Below, one piece after another: positions 55,854-64,000 of a DNA stretch of 64,000 bases. Made by a program: the position numbers and the translations under genes. Origin of the DNA: Xanthobacter tagetidis (GTDB lineage Bacteria; Pseudomonadota; Alphaproteobacteria; Rhizobiales; Xanthobacteraceae); the NCBI RefSeq assembly GCF_003667445.1, contig NZ_RCTF01000003.1, positions 287,313 to 351,312 on the forward strand, given 5' to 3'. The notes below the pieces were generated by a model. It saw only the letters and a program-made list of their open reading frames with translations, did no database searches and had not been told where the DNA came from. Within the stretch, counting starts at the first letter, position 1. Every line of letters begins with the position of its first letter.

Positions 55854-56864
55854 TCACGCGGGTTCGTCCTCACGAATGATCGGCATGGTCAGGCAGTGAA
55901 GGGTCCCGCTATTGCGGGGGAAGGTGAGCGTGTCGAGGTCGACGCCGATAACCTCAAGGCCAAGATCCTCAAGAAGGCGACGGCCAAGACGGCGCTGTTC
56001 CTGGACACCGTCATCATACAGCACCCGTCCGGGGCGTAACACCACCGTGCCTTCCACGTAGGTGCCGGCGGGCTTGTCGATCACCTCACATCCGGCATCT
56101 CGCGAGAGCCAGGCGCCGAACCAGTCGGGAACGCAGGAGCGGTCGAGTACGGCGGTGCGCACGTTCACCATGGTCAATGGCACGTCGAGGTGGCCCGAGG
56201 GGTGCTTCACCTCGACGAAGCGGACGTCCACCTCTGGGTCCGCTGCCAGGACGACCTCCTTCACCTGCCGCGCACCCTCAGCGTTGCCGCGCGGCGTGAT
56301 GCCGATGGCGAGGTGCTTGGGCGTCACCCAGACCACGCTGCCACCCTCCATCGTGGCGGAACCGTTCAGCGTGTGCAGGATCGGGCAGCCGATTGCCGCG
56401 TAGGTCTGGGCGGTGGGCGGTTCCTCGCCGCGCCGGAGGGCGTCGTAGAGGCGCCCAATGATCACGCCGCCCCTGACCGTGAAGGACGGATCTCGCGTGT
56501 AGATCGACTTGACGAGGCGGGCGCCGGCTGGCGCCTCGGGCTTGCGCAGCACCACCTCCACGCCTTCGGCCTTCAGGGCGGCGGCAAGTCGGCCATGGGC
56601 CGCGATCATGGCGGACAGCTCTGGCTTCTCGGTGTAGCGCCAGCGCGAGAGGGGCTCGGCGATGGCGCCGATCTCGGGACCCGGCTGGTGCAGCAGGACC
56701 GCGCGCAGGCGCCCGACCTCCGTGGGCGCGCCCCACGGGCGACCCCAGTAGTGGGCAACCTCGTCTTCGAAGCGGGTGGTGAGCGGCGGATGATCTTTCA
56801 GATAGATCGCACCAAATTCAGCTATCTTGGCCGTGATGTCGGGAGTTGTCGTGCTCTCTGACAT
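55854..56864 (-). CDS. Amidinohydrolase (DDAH/arginine-deiminase superfamily)
   Basis: A 336-aa enzyme from ATG 56864 with an AAGGAGAA ribosome site. Superfamily residues are visible: an early GRPWGAPTEVGRLRAVLLHQ, IYTRDPSFTVRGGVIIGRL (catalytic Asp loop), GSATMEGGSVVWVTPKHLAI (Glu of GG motif), VKHPSGHLDVPLTMVN (His) and the nucleophile Cys324 in NSGTLHCLTMPI. Members hydrolyse dimethylarginine, arginine or similar guanidino compounds to citrulline-like products. The specific substrate cannot be read from sequence. It is divergent from an amino-acid ABC operon, so uptake and cleavage may be coupled. Confidence 0.85.
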   Translation of the reverse strand: MSESTTTPDITAKIAEFGAIYLKDHPPLTTRFEDEVAHYWGRPWGAPTEVGRLRAVLLHQPGPEIGAIAEPLSRWRYTEKPELSAMIAAHGRLAAALKAEGVEVVLRKPEAPAGARLVKSIYTRDPSFTVRGGVIIGRLYDALRRGEEPPTAQTYAAIGCPILHTLNGSATMEGGSVVWVTPKHLAIGITPRGNAEGARQVKEVVLAADPEVDVRFVEVKHPSGHLDVPLTMVNVRTAVLDRSCVPDWFGAWLSRDAGCEVIDKPAGTYVEGTVVLRPGRVLYDDGVQEQRRLGRRLLEDLGLEVIGVDLDTLTFPRNSGTLHCLTMPIIREDEPA

Positions 56865-57215
56865 TGTTGTTCTCCTTTTTCTACTTGTCCACACCGCCTG
56901 ATCTGGTTGAGATCCGAGGTTAGTAGAGAAAAAGGCTAGGATGCAGATGCGGCTCCCGTCCAATAATGAAAGACGCCGGTCTCATATCGCATTTCATATA
57001 CCAACCGGGGGCCGAGGAGATGATGGTCCCGTGACGGCAAGGGCCGGGCAGGCGACGGCGCGGATCGAGGTCGTCGTATCGGCTGTCGTTTCTTTTATGA
57101 TTGTCAAACTTACGTTTATCACATTGATATTGTGGCAGGCATTCCCCTCACGGATCATGGCCCATCGAGACCCAGCCGGCGCCTGTCGAGGCTCCGCTTT
57201 CCGGGAGATCCAGCG
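56865..57215. other. Divergent intergenic regulatory region
   Basis: 351 bp between the amidinohydrolase and the transporter operon. TTGTCA (57,101-57,106) and TGATAT (57,125-57,130) with an 18-nt spacer are a plausible sigma70 promoter for the transporter. T-N11-A-like palindromes such as TTATCACATTGATA lie nearby, suitable for a LysR regulator. No coding region is supported here. Confidence 0.5.
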
Positions 57216-58451
57216 ATGAACTTGCGAGCTTACGCCGGGTGTTTCACCGCGGCCGCCGTCGGCGTCTTCCTGGGAGCGAGCGCGGCGCTTGCTCAGGGCA
57301 CGGTCACGATCGGTGCGGTGGGGCCCTTCTCCGGCCCATCCGCCACCTCCGGGCTCGCCATGAAGAAGAGCTGGGACTACGTGACCGGCAAGGTGAACGC
57401 GGCGGGCGGGATCGAGATCGACGGCAAGAAGAAGCAGATCAAGATTATCTTTGAGGATGACCAGTCCAAGCCCGAGGTGGGGGTTAGCGCGGCCCAGAAA
57501 CTTCTCACCCGTGATGGAGTGGACATCCTGCTCGCCGGCCTGTTCAACAGCTCGGTGACGCTGGCCATCATGGAGCTGGTGCCGGATTATGACGACAAGA
57601 TCTTCTACAGCGGCCAGTCGGTGAGCTCCGCCATCGCGGGCCGCATCCGCGCCGAACCCGCGAAATTCAAGCATTTCTGGAAGTTCGGCTACAACAGCGA
57701 CGCGCTCGGCTCGACCGTGGTCGGCACCATCACCGACCTCGCCAGGGACGGCAAGATTCCGGCCAAGGCCAAGACCATTGCCTTCGTCGTGGAGGACACG
57801 GACTATAGCCGCTCGAACATCGAGGTGATGAAGCCGGACTTCGCCGCCGACGGGTGGAAGATCGTCGCCACCGAGGCGGTGCCGCTGGGCTATGCGGATT
57901 TCTATCCGCAAATCTCCAAGCTGAAGCAGCTCAACCCGGACGTCATCATCTCCATCTTCACGGCGGCCAATTCGGGCGCGGCCCTGGTGCGCCAGCTCGC
58001 CGAGCAGAAGATGGCGACCACCCACATGGCAGTCTACTATCCAGGTCTCAAGGAATTCCGGGAGGCCGTGGGGCCGCTCGCCAACGGGCTGCTCTACACG
58101 CCGCTCCTGGTGGACGCTGAAGGCAGTGCCGCGCACCGGGCTTTCGCCGCCGAGATGGTGGCCAACGGAATGGCGGCCTCGCTGGACTACGGCCTTGGCA
58201 TCTGCAATGCGCAGGTGCTGATGGATGCGCTCGCACGGGCCAAGAGCGTGAACGCGGACAAGCTCAGCGCCGCCCTGGAGAAGACCGACTACAACTGCGC
58301 CATCGGTCGCTGGGTGTTCGATCCCAAGAGCCACTCGCCGCGGGTGGGCAAGGACTATTTCGTGCTGCCCGCGGCGCAGATTCAGGACGGCGTGCCGCGC
58401 ATCGTATGGCCCGCCGACCGCGCCGCGGTGCCATTCAAGCCGCGCGGTTGA
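57216..58451 (+). CDS. ABC transporter periplasmic binding protein (LivK/Leu-type)
   Basis: A 411-aa protein from ATG 57216 (ribosome site GGGAGA). It has a signal peptide of about 26 residues (AAAVGVFLGASAALA then QG) and the branched-chain amino-acid/amide binding-protein domain: TIGAVGPFSGPSATSGLAMK, RDGVDILLAGLFNSSVTLAI, FWKFGYNSDALGSTVVGTIT, FVVEDTDYSRSNIEVMKPDF and later DYGLGICNAQVLMDALARAK. It captures a solute in the periplasm. Specificity is unknown. First gene of a five-gene uptake operon. Confidence 0.9.
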   Translation: MNLRAYAGCFTAAAVGVFLGASAALAQGTVTIGAVGPFSGPSATSGLAMKKSWDYVTGKVNAAGGIEIDGKKKQIKIIFEDDQSKPEVGVSAAQKLLTRDGVDILLAGLFNSSVTLAIMELVPDYDDKIFYSGQSVSSAIAGRIRAEPAKFKHFWKFGYNSDALGSTVVGTITDLARDGKIPAKAKTIAFVVEDTDYSRSNIEVMKPDFAADGWKIVATEAVPLGYADFYPQISKLKQLNPDVIISIFTAANSGAALVRQLAEQKMATTHMAVYYPGLKEFREAVGPLANGLLYTPLLVDAEGSAAHRAFAAEMVANGMAASLDYGLGICNAQVLMDALARAKSVNADKLSAALEKTDYNCAIGRWVFDPKSHSPRVGKDYFVLPAAQIQDGVPRIVWPADRAAVPFKPRG

Positions 58452-59218
58452 TGCCCGCGCTGGCCGAGGAAATCCAGGTGAGCGATCGACCCGACGCCAT
58501 CCTCGAAACGCGGAGCCTGAGCGTCCACTATGGCGGCGTGGCCGCCGTGGACGCGGTGAGCCTCGCGGTGCGTTCGGGCGAGATCTTCGGTCTGCTCGGC
58601 CCGAACGGGGCCGGCAAGACCACGCTGCTCGCGGCGATCGCCGGCGCCGTGCGCTCGACCGCCGGGGAGGTGCGGTTTCGGGGCGAGCCGGTCACGGCGC
58701 TGCGGCCCGACCAGCTGGCGCGGCGCGGCATGGCCCGCACCTTCCAGATCACCCGCCCGTTCGAGGACCTGACGGTCGAGGAGAACGTGATGGTCGGCGC
58801 GCAGCCACGCTGCACCTCGCTCGGGGAGATGCGGGCGCAGGTGGCGGAGCTGGTGGACTGGGTCGGACTGGGCCACAAGCGCCATGACCTCGCCAAGGGC
58901 CTGTCCACCGGCCAGCGCAAGCGCCTCGAACTTGCCCGGGCGCTCGCCACTCGGCCCGTTTTGCTGCTGATGGACGAGGTCTCCGGCGGCCTCGACCAGC
59001 CGAGCGTCCCGGCGCTGATCGAGCTGGTGGCGCGGGTGCGGGCCTCCGGCGTCACCGTGGTGCTGATCGAACACAACATGCGCATCATCAGCGAGTTGTG
59101 CGACCGCGTGATGTTCCTCGATCGCGGACGGCAGCTCGCGGAGGGCGCGCCGCGCGCCGTGATGGCCATGCCTGCGGTCGTCGACCTCTATCTTGGGTCG
59201 GGGGGCGCCCATGCTTGA
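58451..59218 (+). CDS. ABC transporter ATPase, LivG-like
   Basis: A 255-aa ATPase with Walker A GPNGAGKTT (50-58), signature LSTGQRKRLELARAL (LSTGQ rather than LSGGQ) and Walker B LLLMDEVSGGL. The RRGMARTFQITRPFEDLTVE Q-loop matches the branched-chain amino-acid LivG family. It begins at the last base of the binding-protein stop (TGATG) and overlaps the next gene by 8 nt. Confidence 0.93.
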   Translation: MPALAEEIQVSDRPDAILETRSLSVHYGGVAAVDAVSLAVRSGEIFGLLGPNGAGKTTLLAAIAGAVRSTAGEVRFRGEPVTALRPDQLARRGMARTFQITRPFEDLTVEENVMVGAQPRCTSLGEMRAQVAELVDWVGLGHKRHDLAKGLSTGQRKRLELARALATRPVLLLMDEVSGGLDQPSVPALIELVARVRASGVTVVLIEHNMRIISELCDRVMFLDRGRQLAEGAPRAVMAMPAVVDLYLGSGGAHA

Positions 59219-59930
59219 GATGCGCAGGGTCTGCGTGCGCTACGGCGCGACCCAGGTGCTCTGGGACATCGACCTGTCGGTGGGCGAGGGGGAGGTCGTC
59301 GCGGTGATGGGCCCCAACGGCTCCGGCAAGAGCACCATCTTCAAGGCCGTGATGGGACTCGCCCCGCCCTTCGCCGGGGCGATCTCGTTCCGGGGCGAGG
59401 ACATCACGCGCCTGCCTGTGGAGAGGCATGTGGCGCGGGGCATCGCGCTGGTCCTGGAGCGCCGGCGACTGTTTCCCACCATGACGGTGCGCGAGAACGT
59501 GCTGATGGGCGCCTTCCATGCGCAGGCGGCAAAAGCGGCGGATGAGACCCTGCGCTGGCTCCAGGGTCTTTTTCCCGTGTTGCGCGAGCGCGGGGGCCAG
59601 ATCGCCGAGAGCCTCAGCGGCGGCGAGCAGCAGATGGTCGCCATCGCCCGCGGGCTGATGTCGCGGCCACGCCTTCTTATCCTTGACGAACCATTCCTCG
59701 GCCTCGCTCCGAAGATGGTGGCCCAGGTGGTCGATCTCATCCGCGCCGTCAATGCCGAGGGGATCGCAGTGCTCTTCAACGAGCAGAACGTGCGCACCTC
59801 CTTTTCCATCGCCGACCGAGGCTACGTCATCGAGAGCGGCCGCAACGTGGTGGACGGGACGGGCCTGGGGATGCTCGAGCATCCCGACATCCGCCGGGTC
59901 TATCTCGGCGAGCAGGGAGCTGCCCCGTGA
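59211..59930 (+). CDS. ABC transporter ATPase, LivF-like
   Basis: A 239-aa ATPase from ATG 59211. Walker A is GPNGSGKST (34-42), the signature is SLSGGEQQMVAIARGL and Walker B LLILDEPFLGLAP, followed by GIAVLFNEQNVRTSF. The short LivF form lacks the extra segment of LivG. The pair energises the two permeases below. The stop overlaps the LivH-like start. Confidence 0.93.
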   Translation: MLEMRRVCVRYGATQVLWDIDLSVGEGEVVAVMGPNGSGKSTIFKAVMGLAPPFAGAISFRGEDITRLPVERHVARGIALVLERRRLFPTMTVRENVLMGAFHAQAAKAADETLRWLQGLFPVLRERGGQIAESLSGGEQQMVAIARGLMSRPRLLILDEPFLGLAPKMVAQVVDLIRAVNAEGIAVLFNEQNVRTSFSIADRGYVIESGRNVVDGTGLGMLEHPDIRRVYLGEQGAAP

Positions 59931-60805
59931 GCGGCCAACTGATCGAGCAGATCGTCAACGGCGTGATCCTCGGGGCCATCTACGCGCTCATGGGGGCCGG
60001 CCTCACGCTCATCTACGGCACCATGCGGGTGCTGAACTTCGCTTATGGCGAGTTCTACATGCTGGGCGGCTATGCCTTCCTGCTGCTGACGTCGGCGGCA
60101 GGGATGCCGTGGCCGCTCGCTCTTGTTCTGGCCGCGGTCCTCGTCTTCGCCTTCGCGGCGGTCACCGCCGCGGGCGTGGTGCAGCCGCTCCTCGCGCGTC
60201 CGGGCTGGGACTTCAGCACCATCGCCGCCACGCTCGGCATCTCCATCGCCCTGCAGAACGCGGCGCTTGCCATCTGGGGTGAACGCTTCCAGTCCGTCCC
60301 CTACATGGTCGACGGCACGCTGGAGGTGGCGGGTCTCCACATCCCCTATCAGCGCCTGCTCATCGTCGCGGCCGCCGCCGTGCTCATCGCCGGCAGCGCC
60401 GCCATCCTCTCCTTCACCCGCTTCGGACGCGCCGTGCGGGCAACCGCCCAGGACCGGGAGGCCGCGCGGGTGCTCGGCGTGCCGGCGGACCGCACCAGCA
60501 TCCTCGCCTTCGCCTTCGGCTCGGCGCTCGCCGCGCTCGCGGGCATGATCCTGGCGCCGATCTATGCCGTGAGCCCCTGGATGGGCGTGCCGCTGGCCCT
60601 GAAAGCATTTGCGGTGGTGGTTCTGGGTGGCCTCGGAAGCTTCCGCGGCGCGGTGGTCGCGGGACTGCTGCTCGGGATCGTTGAGGCGGTTGGCGTGGCG
60701 CTCACCTCGTCGGAATGGCGCGAGGCGATCGCCTTCGCCGTGCTTATCGCGGTGATCTGGGTCCGACCCTGGGGCCTCTATGGCGTGGAGCGCTCGGTCC
60801 GATGA
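59927..60805 (+). CDS. ABC transporter permease, LivH-like
   Basis: A 292-aa membrane protein read from GTG 59927 (ATGA-like overlap). It has eight or so transmembrane helices and the LivH motif GAIYALMGAGLTLIYGTMRV plus VVVLGGLGSFRGAVVAGLLLGI near the C-terminus, where the ATPase coupling EAA-type loop lies. It forms the channel together with LivM. Confidence 0.93.
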   Translation: MSGQLIEQIVNGVILGAIYALMGAGLTLIYGTMRVLNFAYGEFYMLGGYAFLLLTSAAGMPWPLALVLAAVLVFAFAAVTAAGVVQPLLARPGWDFSTIAATLGISIALQNAALAIWGERFQSVPYMVDGTLEVAGLHIPYQRLLIVAAAAVLIAGSAAILSFTRFGRAVRATAQDREAARVLGVPADRTSILAFAFGSALAALAGMILAPIYAVSPWMGVPLALKAFAVVVLGGLGSFRGAVVAGLLLGIVEAVGVALTSSEWREAIAFAVLIAVIWVRPWGLYGVERSVR

Positions 60806-61824
60806 ACGGCATGTTCGCTCCGCGCAAGGGCCGCACGCTCGCCGCAGCGGGTCTCGCCGCCGTAGCCTGGCTCTCGATCCCCCTGGTGGTGCAGCAGCCC
60901 TACGTGCTGCACGTCCTCATCCTGACGGCGATCTTCGCCACCTTTGCCATCGGCTGGAACCTCGTCACCGGCTTTGCCGGCCTGAAGACCTTCGGCCACC
61001 ATGCCCTGTTCGCCATAGCTGCCTACGCCTCTGCGTTGCTGGCGAAGAATTTCGGGTGGAGCCCGTGGATCACGGCGTGGCTCGGCGCCGGCCTCGGCAC
61101 GCTGGTGGGGTTCCTGGTGGCGCTACCCGCGCTGCGCATCCGCTCGGTGGCCCATCTCGCCATCGTCACGCTGGCCTTCGCCGAGATCATCCGCATCCTG
61201 ATCTCCAACCTCAAGGAGTTGACGCGCGGCGAGCTCGGTCTCATCGGCATCCCCGCCTTCGATCCCCTCTTTCTGCCCGTGCTCGGCCGGGTGACTTTCG
61301 GCGGCTCGGGGCGGCCGGCCTTCTTCTACCTTGCCTCGGTGCTGATGCTCGCCGCGCTCGCGAGCGTCTGGGCACTGATGCGCTCGCGCGCCGGGCTGGC
61401 CTTCGTGGCGTTGCGGAACTCCCAGGAGGCGGCCGAGAGCCTCGGCATCAACCTCGCCCGCTACAAGTTCCTGGCGTTCGCCGCAAGCGGCTTCATCGTC
61501 GGCCTCAGCGGGGCGGTCTATGCGCACTATGTGCGTGTCCTGACGCCCCATTCCGTAGCCGGCCTGGAGGTGATGATCATGGTGATCGCCATGGTGCTCG
61601 TCGGCGGCATCGGCACCCACCTCGGGCCGGTGGTGGGGGCGCTGGTCCTGGTCGGTGGCGCCGAGGTGCTGCGCGACGTGGGCAACTACCGCCTGTTGCT
61701 CTACGGCGCCTTGATCGTGCTCGCGACCCGGTTCTTCCCGCAGGGCATCGCCCGGATGGCGGAGCATGTGCGCTGGCCGCGTCCCGCTGTCCTTAAGCCT
61801 CAACCAGATCCGGAGCGTCCCTGA
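60802..61824 (+). CDS. ABC transporter permease, LivM-like
   Basis: A 340-aa membrane protein from ATG 60802 (ATGA overlap with LivH). It has about nine helices and the LivM signatures VTGFAGLKTFGHHALFAIAA, FVALRNSQEAAESLGINLAR and MVLVGGIGTHLGPVVGALVL. The longer upstream frame overlaps LivH and is not used. It completes the branched-chain-type uptake system. Confidence 0.93.
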   Translation: MNGMFAPRKGRTLAAAGLAAVAWLSIPLVVQQPYVLHVLILTAIFATFAIGWNLVTGFAGLKTFGHHALFAIAAYASALLAKNFGWSPWITAWLGAGLGTLVGFLVALPALRIRSVAHLAIVTLAFAEIIRILISNLKELTRGELGLIGIPAFDPLFLPVLGRVTFGGSGRPAFFYLASVLMLAALASVWALMRSRAGLAFVALRNSQEAAESLGINLARYKFLAFAASGFIVGLSGAVYAHYVRVLTPHSVAGLEVMIMVIAMVLVGGIGTHLGPVVGALVLVGGAEVLRDVGNYRLLLYGALIVLATRFFPQGIARMAEHVRWPRPAVLKPQPDPERP

Positions 61825-62801
61825 TGTCCGGCGAAATCCCGTTCGACCACGCCCGTACGGCTGAGGACCCGCGACCTGTCGGCGACGCCGCTTTGGTGCC
61901 GCCGCTCTCCGACGTCGACCTGAAGCTGCTGGCGGTGTTCGTCACGGTGGTGCGCTGCGGCGGCTTCGCTCTGGCGCAGAACGCGCTCAATGTCAGCCCC
62001 TCCACCATCTCCATTCACATCTCGAACCTGGAGATCCGCGTCGGCGCCAAGCTCTGCAAGCGTGGGCGCTCGGGCTTCCAGCTAACGCCCGAGGGCGCGG
62101 AGGTGTTCGAGGCCGCCAAGAGCCTGTTCGCGCATATCGAGGAATACCGGGCACGCATCGCCGGCATCAATGGCCTGCTCCTGGGCGAGATCAATGTGGG
62201 GGTGATCGACAACATGGTCGAGCACCCGAGCTTCCGCCTCGATGCCGCCATCGCCGAGTTCAAGCGCTCGGCGCGGGACGTCAAGGTGAACGTGACGGTG
62301 GCCCCCCCCAACAACCTGGAACAGATGATCCTGGACGGCCAGTTGCACATGGCCATCTCCTTTTTTCCCCGCCGGCTCACCCGCTTCCTCTACGAGCCCA
62401 TGTTCTCGGCGCAGATGGATCTGTGCTGCGGCCGTGACCATCCGTTGTTCGATGTGGACGATGCCGAGATCACGCCCGAGCATGTCACCGCCGCCGAGCA
62501 TGCCCAGCGCGGCTATGTCACGCTGGAGCAAATGCAGCCGCTGCATCGCCGCTTCCGATTCACCGCCAGTTCACCGAGCATCGAAGGGCTCGCCTATCTC
62601 GTCCTGTCGGGCGGCTATCTCGGCTTCCTGTCCTCGGTCTATGCGCGGCGCTGGATCGAGCGGGGTCAGATGCGGGTGATCCGCCCGGACCTGTTCTCCT
62701 ACCGCTCAGACTATTTCATGGCCTACAACAAGACGGCGCCGGAGACGCGCGCCTTCCGTCTGATGCTGCAATATCTGCGCGCCGAGGCGCACGTGCCGTG
62801 A
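61824..62801 (+). CDS. LysR-family regulator (first of two)
   Basis: A 325-aa LysR protein. After a disordered 32-residue leader, the HTH is VFVTVVRCGGFALAQNALNV then SPSTISIHISNLEIRVGAKL (about 40-85), and the effector domain occupies 100-310. The ATG shares the last base of the permease stop. It likely responds to the transported compound and controls the operon or the amidinohydrolase; this is inferred from context. Confidence 0.9.
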   Translation: MSGEIPFDHARTAEDPRPVGDAALVPPLSDVDLKLLAVFVTVVRCGGFALAQNALNVSPSTISIHISNLEIRVGAKLCKRGRSGFQLTPEGAEVFEAAKSLFAHIEEYRARIAGINGLLLGEINVGVIDNMVEHPSFRLDAAIAEFKRSARDVKVNVTVAPPNNLEQMILDGQLHMAISFFPRRLTRFLYEPMFSAQMDLCCGRDHPLFDVDDAEITPEHVTAAEHAQRGYVTLEQMQPLHRRFRFTASSPSIEGLAYLVLSGGYLGFLSSVYARRWIERGQMRVIRPDLFSYRSDYFMAYNKTAPETRAFRLMLQYLRAEAHVP

Positions 62802-63769
62802 GAGCGGCCGAACATTCACCCGCGCTGAGCCTACGCCAGCTGCAGGCCTTTCGGACCGTGATCGCCACCGGCACCATGACGCGGGCCGCGGAGGCCATGA
62901 GCACCTCCCAGCCCGCCATCAGCGCCATGATCGCCGCTCTCGAGCGCGAGGTCGGCTTCAAGCTGTTCTTTCGCCGCGGCTCCGCCCTGGTGCCGACGCC
63001 GGAGGGCATGGCCTTTGACGCGCAGGCGCAAACCGCCCTGCTAGGGATTGAGCGGGTGAAGCGCGTCGCTGTCGATATCCGCAACCGGCGCCGCGGCGGA
63101 CTGCGCGTGGCGGCTTGCTCCTGGCTGGGCAGCGGCTACCTGCCGGAACTCGTCACCTCGTTCGCGCGCGCCCATCCTGGCATCGAAATCCAGATTTGTC
63201 CGATCGGGAGCACGGACGTGAGCGCCGCACTCCTCGAAGAGACGACCGACATCTGGATGCTCGATGCCTCGGCCTCCCATCCGCTTCTGGAGAGCGAAGA
63301 GCACGTGGTGTCATGCGTCTGCGTGCTGCCGCAATCCCATCCGCTGGCCGAAAGCGCAGTGCTCAATCCTGACCTGTTGAGGGGGATAGCCCATGTGGCG
63401 CCGCCGCGCGACAATCCGCTCGCGGCACAGGTGGAGGAGGCTTTCGCCTGCGCCGGGGTGCGCCTTCGCACCACGATCCGGGCGGAGAGCTTCGCCACGG
63501 TATGCTCGCTTGTGTCGTTCGGCCTCGGCTTCGGCCTGGTCGACGAGATCACCGCGCGCCACCTGAAGCCACTGGGCCTGACCATACGTCCTTTCGCGCC
63601 GACCATCGCGCTGACGCTCGCTGCCATGCACCGCACCGACCGTCAGGTCTCGATCGCCGCCCGTTCGTTCCTGGATGCCCATCGCCGACTGATCGGCGCC
63701 GTGCATGCCGAATCGGGACAGGTCGTCGCCGAGAAAATCGGCTCTGTTCAGGCGAGGGCGCCGTCGTGA
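62798..63769 (+). CDS. LysR-family regulator (second of two)
   Basis: A 323-aa LysR protein from GTG 62798 (overlaps the previous stop). HTH: LQAFRTVIATGTMTRAAEAM, STSQPAISAMIAALEREVG; the C-terminal effector domain follows (GIEIQICPIGSTDVSAALLE). It differs clearly from the first LysR, so the pair is not a tandem duplication. Adjacent to a class III aminotransferase start, it may control that gene. Confidence 0.9.
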   Translation: MRAAEHSPALSLRQLQAFRTVIATGTMTRAAEAMSTSQPAISAMIAALEREVGFKLFFRRGSALVPTPEGMAFDAQAQTALLGIERVKRVAVDIRNRRRGGLRVAACSWLGSGYLPELVTSFARAHPGIEIQICPIGSTDVSAALLEETTDIWMLDASASHPLLESEEHVVSCVCVLPQSHPLAESAVLNPDLLRGIAHVAPPRDNPLAAQVEEAFACAGVRLRTTIRAESFATVCSLVSFGLGFGLVDEITARHLKPLGLTIRPFAPTIALTLAAMHRTDRQVSIAARSFLDAHRRLIGAVHAESGQVVAEKIGSVQARAPS

Positions 63770-63861
63770 GAGCGCCGTACACGGGATTGCCGGAAAGCGG
63801 CGAATTGACAGGACGCATCGACGGGCGCGGCGCGCACCAGGACTGGCGATGGGAGGCGGTG

Positions 63862-64000
63862 ATGGGGAATTCGGAGCTTGAGGCGCGCAGGCGGCAGGCG
63901 GTTTCGCGCGCGGTCGGGGTCACCACCGAGATCTACGCCGCCCGCGCCGAGAATGCCGAGATCTGGGACGCGGAAGGGCGCCGCTACATCGATTTCGCCG
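63862..64000 (+). CDS. Class III aminotransferase N-terminus (GabT-like), partial
   Basis: From ATG 63862 with GGGAGG upstream: MGNSELEARRRQAVSRAVGV, then TEIYAARAENAEIWDAEGRR and YIDFA at the edge. These match the 4-aminobutyrate/2-oxoglutarate aminotransferase opening. The rest lies beyond 64,000. With the uptake operon and amidinohydrolase, it suggests breakdown of a guanidino or omega-amino acid compound. Confidence 0.85.
   Translation, partial: MGNSELEARRRQAVSRAVGVTTEIYAARAENAEIWDAEGRRYIDFA

Noticed and set aside
57120..57160. Sigma54 promoter before the transporter operon
   Set aside because: TGGCA is present but the required GC at the -12 spacing is absent.

Overview
The window is high-GC DNA (strong G/C at third codon positions) from an alphaproteobacterium, most likely a Rhizobiales/Hyphomicrobiales member of the Xanthobacter-Azorhizobium-Ancylobacter kind. 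That placement is inferred from a GcrA-family protein, an alphaproteobacterial LexA box (GTTC-N7-GTTC) and the style of the prophage and ABC-transporter genes. The species cannot be fixed from sequence alone.

Region 1 (about 1-41,760) is a nearly complete prophage that continues beyond the left edge; no integrase is visible. Positions 1-2,636 hold a leftward early operon of small proteins with an HD hydrolase. Positions 2,650-6,860 hold the immunity region: a leftward S24 (CI-type) repressor, a rightward Cro-like gene, three matching operator palindromes and a CII-like gene. Positions 7,084-13,826 hold replication and cargo: zinc-finger/Toprim primase, a GcrA homologue, higBA toxin-antitoxin, a truncated methyltransferase, a P4-type primase-helicase and, right after it, a 13-copy 9-bp repeat array that looks like a replication origin. 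Positions 14,861-23,381 are a lambda-type packaging and head module. Positions 24,166-37,730 are a P2-type contractile tail. Positions 37,749-41,698 carry spike-like proteins and a lysis cassette (GH108 endolysin, nested spanins, holin-like protein). The phage is therefore a lambda-head/P2-tail myovirus chimera.

Region 2 (about 41,760-47,400) is a boundary zone. It has two c-di-GMP enzymes (PAS-GGDEF and GAF-GGDEF-EAL), small orphan genes and decayed fragments. Extra copies of a two-stem palindromic element that also ends the prophage lysis cassette lie here, which suggests earlier phage or island remnants.

Region 3 (47,555-54,417) is an accessory block: a D12 adenine methyltransferase, a dNMP-kinase-like protein, a three-gene AT-richer operon that fits an ABC-three-component (ABC-3C) conflict system with an alpha/beta-hydrolase effector, and an SRAP/YedK protein with a LexA box in its divergent promoter. 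A tRNA-Pro(UGG) follows, then about 1.2 kb of decayed DNA including the tail of an ssb gene.

Region 4 (55,854-64,000) is ordinary chromosome: an amidinohydrolase (DDAH/arginine-deiminase superfamily) divergent from a branched-chain-type ABC transporter operon (binding protein, two ATPases, two permeases), two tandem LysR regulators and the start of a class III aminotransferase. Together they suggest uptake and breakdown of a guanidino or amino-acid-like compound.

The least-explained signals are: (i) six hairpins sharing a 13-nt loop (CCGCCGGCCAACC or a near variant) on unrelated, almost perfectly self-complementary 16-17 bp stems, several inside genes; (ii) the origin-like repeat array; (iii) the ABC-3C operon; (iv) the triplicated two-stem element; (v) a separate palindromic element inserted in the same reading frame in two phage genes.
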